From Prinsepia uniflora (taxonomy: Eukaryota > Streptophyta > Magnoliopsida > Rosales > Rosaceae): a stretch of 64,000 nt of DNA. This document shows positions 56,455 to 64,000 of this stretch, piece after piece. A program made the position numbers and the translations under genes. Below the pieces are notes generated by a model. The model was not told the DNA's origin and made no database searches. It worked only from the letters and a program-made list of their open reading frames with translations. Positions within the stretch are counted from its first letter, which is position 1. The number at the start of each line of letters is the position of its first letter. The stretch spans positions 10,459,781-10,523,780 of the forward strand of contig CM064866.1 of assembly GCA_032719365.1 (NCBI GenBank), in the 5' to 3' direction.

Positions 56455-59400
56455 ATGGTCACTGCTTCACAACTCCAAATACTTCAATCTCCAATTGCTT
56501 CCCTCATCCCAACAGTTGGCAATGCAGTCACGGTCAAGTTGGATGATCACAATTTTATCACCTGGAATTTTCAAATGGAATTGATGCTAAATGTCAACAA
56601 CATTATGAGATTTGTTGATGGCACTCAATGCTGTCCTGATCGTGTGTCATCAGGTTCTGGTGTACAGAACTCCTCTTCTCTACCTTCAGATGAATATCTG
56701 GTCTGGAAAATGCATGATCAAGCACTAATGCAACTCATTACCTCAACATTGTCTCCTGCAGCCATTTCGTGTATCATTGGATGCAAAAGTGCTCAAGAAA
56801 TGTGGCTCAGCCTAAGAGACAGGTTTGCTTCCTCTACAAAAGCTTCAATTTTCCAAATGAAGACTGACCTGCAGAATATCAAGAAAGGTTCAGAAAACAT
56901 GGCTCAATATCTGCAGAGAATTAAAGATTCAAGGGATCTTCTTGAATCTTGCAATGTAGTGTTTGGTGATGATGACATTGTAATCCTGGCCTTGAGGGGT
57001 TTACCTGCAGAATTCAACACCTTCAGGTGTGTAATCCGTGGTAGAGAGAGCTCAATCAGTCTTAAGGACTTCAGGTCCCAACTTCTTGCTGAAGAAACAG
57101 TCATTGAACAGTCAGCTGAGCACAATTTCCTTTCAGCCCTTAACGCCACCAAGAACCCTGCCTCTGGATCCTTACAAGGAGTATCTGAAATTGGTCCTTC
57201 AAGTGGTTTTCCATCACACTCGTTCATCACAAACCCCAGTGTATCACAACCACCTCACCAGGCTACTTTTCAATCTGAACAAAGCATCTCAGCATCTGTT
57301 GATCAAGGTCAGTATCCACAGTTTTCTGATAACTTTCAACAATATGGATTTAATGGAGGTTATCATCAAAACAGTCAAAATACAAGTAATAATTACAAGG
57401 GAAATGGTTACAAAGGTAGGAACAAAGGAAAATGGAATCCCAATTACAGCAGTAATGGCCCCAGGCCCTGGAACAAAAACGGTGCTGGTATTCTAGGTCC
57501 ACCAACTCAACATCATTCTGGTGCTTCAAATCAGCATCAGTTTTTCCCTTCTCCAATCTGTCAGATTTGTGGAAGGAAAGGTCATACAGCTGCTGACTGT
57601 TATCATAGGCATCAGCATGATTCAACTCAAAATGGTGAAGTAGAGCAGTGCCAAATTTGCTGGAAGTTTGGTCATACAGCCCTCAATTGTTATCACAGAG
57701 GGAATTACTCCTTCTAGGGTTCATCACCACCACAGAACCTCACTGCTATGAGCACTCAAGGACCATTCCCTACTCAGCAACAAGAGTTCTGGATTGCTGA
57801 TACTGGAGCTACCGCACATATGACATCTGAGATGTCTCAAATTCAAAGACCCCATCCTTCCAACTCTACTGATGTCATCACCACTGCCGGAGGCACAGGT
57901 TTGAAAGTGGCACAAGTTGGCCATTCCACACTTGTCACCACTCACCCCACACCACATTGTTTTGCTTTACCTGAAGTCCTTCATGTTCCACATATATCTG
58001 CAAATCTGCTATCTGTTAACAAGCTATGCAAAGATAATCACTGTCGATTTGTTTGTGATGACTCAACCTTTCTCATATAGGACAGAATCACAGGGACAAC
58101 TCTCTTTCAAGGACTGAGTAGCAATGGCCTCTATCCACTTCCCTTCTCTTTCAATTCAACCTCCACAGTTCAATCACTTCCTCAAGTTGCCTTTCTTGGA
58201 AAAACAACACAAGTCCAGCTTTGGCATAGAAGGTTAGGGCACCCTTCCAATCAGATTGTGACATGTATCTTGAATAAAGCACAAATTCTGTACTCTAAAG
58301 ACTCCTCTCAAACTGTATGTGAGTCCTACCTTGAAGGAAAGTTGTCTAAACAGTCCTTTTCAAGTTCTAGTTCCAAGTCTATTGTTCCCTTTGAAGTTGT
58401 ACACTCAGATGTATGGGGACCATCTCCTACTACCTCAATTGAAGGTTTTAGATACTATGTTAATCTAGTTGATGAATGTACACGTTTCACTTGGATTTTC
58501 CCTATGAAGAATAAATCAGAATTTCACTCCATTTTTGTTCACTTCTGCTCCTATGTTTGCAACTAGTTTTCTGTCTCAGTCAAAACTCTTCAAAGTGATG
58601 GGGGTGGTGAATACATAAGTCAAACTCTTCAAACCTTTCTGTCCAGTAAAGGAATCCTGCATCAAAGATCCTGTCCTTATACACCAGAACAAAATGGCCT
58701 TGCAGAAAGGAAACATAGACACATCTTAGAAACTGCCATTACCCTACTTCAAACCTCAAAACTGCCTGCTAAGTTCTGGTTTCATTCTTCAGCAGCAGCA
58801 ACCTACCACATTAACAGAATGCCATGTCCTATTCTTGAAATGAAATCCCCTTTTGAAACATTATTCAACACACTGCCTCTCATCACCCATTTGAAAGTTT
58901 TTGGCTGCTCTTGCTTTCCTTTACTTCGACCTTATAACAACACTAAGCTACAACCTAGGACAAAAAAATGTGTCTTTCTTGGTTATGCTGAAAAATACAA
59001 GGGGTACATATGTCATGATCCTGCCTCAAACAGAAACTTCATTTCAAGGCATGTCTTATTTGATGAAACTCATTTTCCTTACCCTAGTCTCTATTTTTCA
59101 TCTCAGTCTCTCATATCTACCAACACTGCTTCCATACCCTCTTCCTTACACTGTCCAGTTTTTTCCTCTTTGTTTGATCTTCACACTGCCTCTACTCAGT
59201 CCACTCAAGTACCTGTGACTTCTGGTCCAAATGAAGACAATGAGGTACTCTCTTCTCCTGCATCACTCTCAAGTTCCCAGGTTATCTCACATCACCAGAC
59301 ACCAAATCCAGCAGATCCCTTAGAATCCCAGGGACTTCCTGATCCTGAATCCTCATCAGTGCATCCTAACAACAACATTGATGATGATTTTCACCCTCAA

Positions 59401-61092
59401 TTGCTTGAAGTTGTCCTCCCTATAACAGGAGTCAATATGCATCCAATGCAAACGAGGTCCAAGAGTGGTATTGTTAAACCTAAAGCTCTTCTGTCTGCTT
59501 ATACTTCCTCTCCTGCCACTGACTTCACTCAGATTGAACCTGCTACCTTCAAGACAGCATCAACTGTTCCCATTTGGCAACAAGCAATGCAGGAGGAGAT
59601 GAATGCTCTCTACAGTCAAGATACCTGGACTCTGGTCCTCCTTCCTTTCTCCAAAAATCTGGTAGGCTGTAAGTGGGTGTATCGAATTAAGAGAAACTCA
59701 GATGGCACAGTTGCTAGACACAAAGCAAGGTTGGTTGCCAAAGGTTTTAGTCAGGAAGAAGGGCTGGATTACAGTGAAACTTTTAGTCTAGTGGTTAAAA
59801 CTACCACTGTCAGATTGGTACTTGCATTAGCAGCTCATTTTCAATGGAATCTCAGGCAACTGGATGTGAAGAATGCCTTCCTACATGGTGAGCTTAAGGA
59901 AGAAGTCTATATGTCTCAACCCCCAGGCTTTGAAGATCCTACACATCCTGACTATGTATGTAAGCTACATAAATCTCTATATGGTCTCAAAAAAGCCCCT
60001 CGAGCTTGGAATGACAAATTCACAAGTTTCCTACCTGAGTTGGGTTTCCATACTACCTGGGCAGATTCCTCTCTCTTTGTTAAACAAACTGCTACTGCCC
60101 TGGTTGTTCTTTTGTTATATGTGGATGATATCATCATCACAGGAAGCAATGATCAAGCAATCTCTGAAGTCATTTCAGCTTTAACTGCCGTGTTTGACAT
60201 GAAAGATCTTGGCAAGCTCCATTACTTTTTGGGCCTCCAGATTGATTATACCTCATCTGGTCTTTTCCTTTCACAGTCTAAGTATGTAAATGACCTGCTG
60301 ACTAAGTCCTCAATGCTTGACAGTTCAGCTGTGGAAACACCAAGTGTTCCTGGTTCTAGATTGAAGACAGATGCTGGTCCACTGTATTCCAATCCTACCA
60401 ACTATCGAAGCATTGTAGGGGCCCTGCAGTATCTGACTTTCACAAGACCTGATATCGTCTTCTCTGTGAATCAAGTGTGTCAGTATATGCACACTCCCTC
60501 AGAATCTCACTTCATGGCTGTCAAACGTATCTTGAGATATCTTAAGGGTACTCCTCACCATGGTATCACCTTCAAATCTGGTTCTCTGGATCTAATAGCC
60601 TACACTGATGCAGACTGGGCGGGTGATCCTAATGATAGACGTTCTACCACAGGTATAGTTGTCTTTCTTGGGGAGAATCCGATCTCCTGGGTGTCCAAGA
60701 AACAGACCACAGTCTCACGGTCTAGTACTGAGTCTGAGTACCGTGCATTGGCTATTACAACTGCTGAGGTATCATGGATCAGGCAACTCTTATGTGCTTT
60801 ACATATTCCCCTCCTTAAACCTCCTCTAATCTATTGTGATAGTACTTCTGCTGCCAGCCTATGTGCTAATCCCATTTTTCACTCTCGTGCAAAACACATT
60901 GAGATTGACTATCACTTTGTGCGGGAAAAAGTTATTCGAGGAGACCTGAATGTTCAGCACATTGCCTCAGGAGATCAGATTGCAGACATTTTCACCAAAT
61001 CACTGCCTGATGACCTATTCTATCTTCATTCCTCCAACCTGATGCTCGAAGCCTCTTCTTCATCACCTTGCGGGGGGATGTTAGCAGGCTAA
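56455..61092 (+). pseudogene. Copia Gag-Pol polyprotein with three in-frame stops
   Basis: One frame of 1,546 codons broken by TAG at 57715, 58078 and 58564. Order: UBN2-type Gag (WNFQMELML near codon 42), two CCHC knuckles (first at codon 369, CQICGRKGHTAADC, then CQICWKFGHTALNC), protease ADTGATAHM with D449, GAG-pre-integrase domain (WHRRLGHPS; the expected second cysteine of its C-x-x-C is tyrosine, CESY), integrase core D652, D715 and E751 (35 residues between the last two), RT with YVDD at codon 1224 and RNase H with D1385. The order protease-integrase-RT-RNase H defines copia. Frame and nearly all motifs are kept, so it died recently. The stop codon TAA lies 14 bp inside the 3' LTR. 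Twin knuckles and short LTRs suggest the Ale/Retrofit lineage, with low confidence. Confidence 0.95.
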
Positions 61093-61462
61093 GAAGAATT
61101 TCAGTGAAGTCAATGTGATCTGTGGTGCATCTGCATCTATCCTCATAGTCCTGCGTTACAGTTGATAATCCCAGATACAATCTGTTATAGTTAGTTAGAA
61201 GCATGAGCTGTCAAGTCTAGATTGTTAGTACAGTTAGTCACTAAGTCTTCAAGCAATGCTTGTATACAATAGGTGTGTAGTACGTTCCATATATAACCTG
61301 TAAAACAGTACAGTAGAGTAAGATTGTGTTGTATTGAAATCAAGTAAATCAATCAAGTGAAATACATCTAAGTTCAGCTCTCCTTCTTTCTCTTCGTGTT
61401 CTTCATTCTTCCTAGTCTTTTCTTTCTTCTGTTTTTCAACCTTCTTGCCTGATTACCAAACA
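61079..61462 (+). repeat. Copia 3' LTR
   Basis: 384 bp, preceded by the polypurine tract GCGGGGGGATG and followed by TSD GGTTG. Confidence 0.94.
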
Positions 61463-61467
61463 GGTTG

Positions 61468-62084
61468 AGCATGAGGCCCTTAACAGTTTCTGTGCCCTGC
61501 GAACAAAGCAGAACCTTCAAATAAACTAACATGCAGATCGAAAATTTTGAGCATACATTCCATTGAAGACACTAATAAATTTCTTAGAGCTCTTTTTCTC
61601 TAAACATTAAAAGCATCTTTATGCCATACTCTACTAGGCTTCCCGGGGTCTTGAGGTGATTCTTCGCGAACAATTGCCCTTCTCATGTCTCTAAGTAAGT
61701 GATGCATCGTCAGCCTGTTGTCTTCATTGTTAATTTTCACTAGACATCTGTCAACCAGATTTTGAATTCCAACTCTAGTGTAAAAATCAAGATTGTCCAG
61801 TACTTTAATTGTAAAATCCTTCTCCTTTCAATGAAGAAACAAGCTACGTATATGAATGTGCCTTTGTCATGATCATCTTGTAGTGAATCAAAGCTTATTT
61901 GAAGAATTCTCTGAACTTTGTCATTAGGAATTTCATAAAACTTCTGCAATGCGCTCTGCCATACGTTTATTTCCTTCCCAGAGAGAGAAGATCCCAGAAC
62001 CCGAAGGGCTAATGGAAGTCCTCCACAGTGTTGCACTGCAGGTATCGAAACTTCCTTGTAACCTATGTTGCACCGAAACGTCCA
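61468..62084 (-). pseudogene. TNL resistance gene: NB-ARC C-terminal part, broken
   Basis: The minus strand encodes GYKEVSIPAVQHCGGLPLAL (the GLPL motif), WQSALQKFYEIPNDKVQRIL, SFDSLQDDHDKGTF, then after a frameshift near 61820 KEKDFTIKVLDNLDF, VDRCLVKI and LTMHHLLRDM, the MHD-type motif with H in place of D. An intron follows, with acceptor TTCGCAG before GGCACAG (exon starts 61496): GTETVKGLMLNL, cut at the copia insertion and continued at 44307. The P-loop and TIR domain are missing: homology stops near 62084 at GATACG-rich DNA. The ARC2 segment holds the receptor off in working proteins; this one is dead. Confidence 0.88.
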
Positions 62085-62260
62085 TGACCCCGGTATCGCG
62101 TTTTGGATATCGATACCAGTCTGATACGCGTCCGATAAGCTTGGATACGTTTGGATACGGTATCGAGATTTGGATACGTACGTTTCATAGTTGGATACGC
62201 CATTTTGTAATTTTGATTGATACGCGAGGGCATAAATGTGAAAAACAAAGTTGAAAATAA
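62085..62260. repeat. GATACG-rich patch
   Basis: At least six GATACG hexamers plus GATATCG and GGTATCG variants at irregular 10-40 bp intervals between 62095 and 62226, mostly preceded by TTG or TCT. It abuts the point where TNL homology ends. Origin unknown. Confidence 0.6.
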
Positions 62261-62827
62261 AATAAAGTTTGGAAATCAGATCCAGCTCGCCCTCGCATCT
62301 CCCTCGCCCTTGTCTCTTCCTCGCCCTCGTCTGTGTGTGTTAACGGATGATCTCCGCAGTAGGTGGCTGCTCTTCGACGGAAAAACGCGGTGAGTCGGTG
62401 ACCCAGCACTCATCTCTGTCCTTTACAGCCTGTAATTTCTCTCTCTCTCTCTCTCTCATGATTTTTGCGAGAGTTTGGATTTCTGATGAAAGTTATTTGG
62501 ATTATCAAGATTTATTGGTTCTTTGGTTTTCTTTTCTTTCATAAGCATGCGGACTTCTTTTACTTTAAGGGGATGAGTTTATATGATTGTTTCCTAGGGT
62601 TTGTGAGATACGATTTGATTCGGAATTGCAATAATTTAGAGGGTTAGTTTATTTCATTTTGGGATCATGGAAGTGAGACAAATTACTGAAAGGCTGGGGG
62701 TGCATTTATATGAGTAATATTTGAGAATAATTAAAAAAAATTGTGTTGCTTTGATTTAAAGTTCAGTATTTGATAATAATGATATTTGATGTGGATCTAC
62801 ACTCAATGCGTTATTATATGTATACAG
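62261..62827. other. No gene recognised; CT-rich with (CT)n run
   Basis: CTCGCCCT-type repeats at about 62285-62335 and a CT microsatellite at about 62439-62457. The short frames (up to 74 aa) show no domain. It could be a 5' untranslated region, but no gene follows in the window. Confidence 0.4.
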
Positions 62828-64000
62828 TGACAGGACCCACCCCGATTATCGCCTCGATAATTGGGAAGCATCCTGCTCCCGTCTGACAATCGAACCCAAA
62901 AAACCGGAAAACCAAATAATAATACATCACACCCATTGTCAGACCAGGGAGATTAAACAAATACAACCGACTGGACATCAAGTCCATAGTTTCACAGAGC
63001 ATAACATTACAAAACAAGTTAAAGAACAAATCCTACTTTGTGAACTAACTACTCTGCAACGGAAAACTTTATGCTTCTACCTCTGCCTCGGTGCTAGCCC
63101 CCAAACTTGTACCACGACCTGGAGGGTAATTAAAACAACAAAGTGTGAGTGGACCGAAACAAAAGTTTACAGAAAACAGTTTAACGAAATCGGGGTTCGC
63201 CCTCCAGTTTTATAACACGCATGCATAACCAGATATTCGAAAACCGCATACCCAATATTTGAAATCCCTTTTTCCGAAACACATGGAAAACGTTACAGAA
63301 AACCATCATAACTCATGAAAATAATATAATATTAACCAAAATCCAGAAATCGTCATTTTGAAACATCACTTAAGTAAATCACGTAAAAACTAAATCAGTA
63401 ATCACAATTAAGCCGTTGGATCCATCCGAGTCTTTAAACTCAATATCAGGCCTTCCTGGGATATCAACGAGTCTTTAAACTCAAAACATAATCAATAGGC
63501 CTCGGGGGTATCACAATAACCGAGTCTTTAAACTCACGAGTCTTTAAACTCAATCCGGGTCTTTAAACCCAATTTTCCGGGCCCGCCCCCGTCATCAATT
63601 AACCGGATCTTTAAACCCAAAACCAGATCCAACAATAACCGGGTCTTTAAACCCAAAACCACTTATAAACACAATAAACCAGGATTCATCATGATCCGTT
63701 TTCCAAAAATCATTCCGAAATCATATTTTGTCATAATAGGACTTATGTCCGAATTCACATGCAAATTCCAAAACATGCAATTCTCGAAAGTCACTTCACA
63801 AATATAATCAAAACATCAAAAATACGTAACATGCATAATCATATCCAAATACTCTATCAAAACATCATTCATGCATAGGAGAAAATCGTAACCTCGAAAT
63901 GCGTGAAATACGATAATTATCTCGAAAAGCGTGAAATCACGTAAAACCGAAATATGATATTTATCAACATAAAATCATATGTGAAAACACAAGATAAATA
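62828..64000 (-). mobile_element. Element I: gypsy LTR, cut by the window end
   Basis: On the plus strand it starts TGACAGGACCC, the mirror of an LTR 3' end, and goes on past the window. Related to the C/E/G family. Core motifs: CTGGAGGGT 63119-63127, GTGAGTGGAC 63145-63154, GCCCTCCAG 63199-63207. Array of GAGTCTTTAAACTC and GGGTCTTTAAACCC units at about 63428-63655. Whether it is a solo LTR or part of a full element cannot be seen. Confidence 0.88.

Larger units (their letters stand above)
44308..61462 (+). mobile_element. Rearranged Ty1/copia complex in the TNL gene
   Basis: Bounded by identical-length 384-bp LTRs (44308-44691 and 61079-61462; I noticed two mismatches) and perfect TSD GGTTG (44303-44307 and 61463-61467). 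So the whole structure counts as one insertion, enlarged later. Between PBS and gag lies an inverted partial copy of the same element (44924-56319), itself carrying gypsy derivative H. The plus copy of gag-pol (56455-61092) is full length with three stops. Confidence 0.9.

Overview
This is a stretch of a eudicot plant nuclear genome made almost entirely of nested LTR retrotransposons. Two pieces of a broken TIR-NBS-LRR (TNL) disease-resistance gene and a few small gene fragments lie among them. Eudicot is inferred because the gene ends in the C-JID domain found only in TNL proteins, and TNLs are missing from monocots. The coding and LTR signatures are those of Ty3/gypsy chromoviruses (Tekay/Del type: gag-pol in one frame, C-terminal chromodomain, LTRs of 2.5-3.1 kb, PBS complementary to initiator tRNA-Met) and one Ty1/copia element.

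Left block (1-39 kb), read from the outside in. An RNase H-like fragment (2-156, minus) is abutted by an old plus-strand gypsy LTR, element F (177-1859 and 34752-35524). Inside F sits minus-strand gypsy D (1860-34033), whose gag-pol is broken by eight in-frame stops but keeps one reading frame. D's left LTR holds solo LTR C (1956-11127), which itself holds two sibling solo LTRs, B1 (2151-5162) and B2 (5446-8531), and also holds the intact young element A (11787-22134). A third solo LTR, E (28069-30853), interrupts D's gag. A miniature TRIM element (34037-34751) lies at D's right end. Solo LTR G (36055-38940) lies in F's decayed interior. Nearly every boundary is fixed by a 5-bp target-site duplication (TSD).

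Middle (39-44.3 kb): non-coding DNA with an inverted repeat and a tandem repeat, a SnRK2-like kinase fragment, a second RNase H-like fragment, then the 3' half of the TNL pseudogene on the minus strand (C-JID and LRR exons).

Right block (44.3-61.5 kb): a rearranged copia complex inserted in the TNL gene with TSD GGTTG. It has a 5' LTR, a leader that looks like the interior and LTR of a TRIM, an inverted partial copia copy, then gag-pol and the 3' LTR. A gene-less gypsy derivative, LARD H (46031-55032, TSD ATTGA), sits in the inverted copy. The TNL pseudogene resumes at 61468-62084 (NB-ARC C-terminal part). A GATACG-rich patch and another minus-strand gypsy LTR (62828 to the window end) follow.

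The most unusual signal is inside the gypsy LTRs. Every family in the window, apart from the decayed element F, carries a core domain bracketed by the 10-bp inverted pair GTGAGTGGAC / GTCCACTCAC. The second member lies between the arms CTGGAGGG / CCCTCCAG, whose flanking base pair changes in step between families. Most of these cores hold arrays of small hairpins whose arms also change in compensating ways. This looks like a selected RNA or DNA fold in the LTR.
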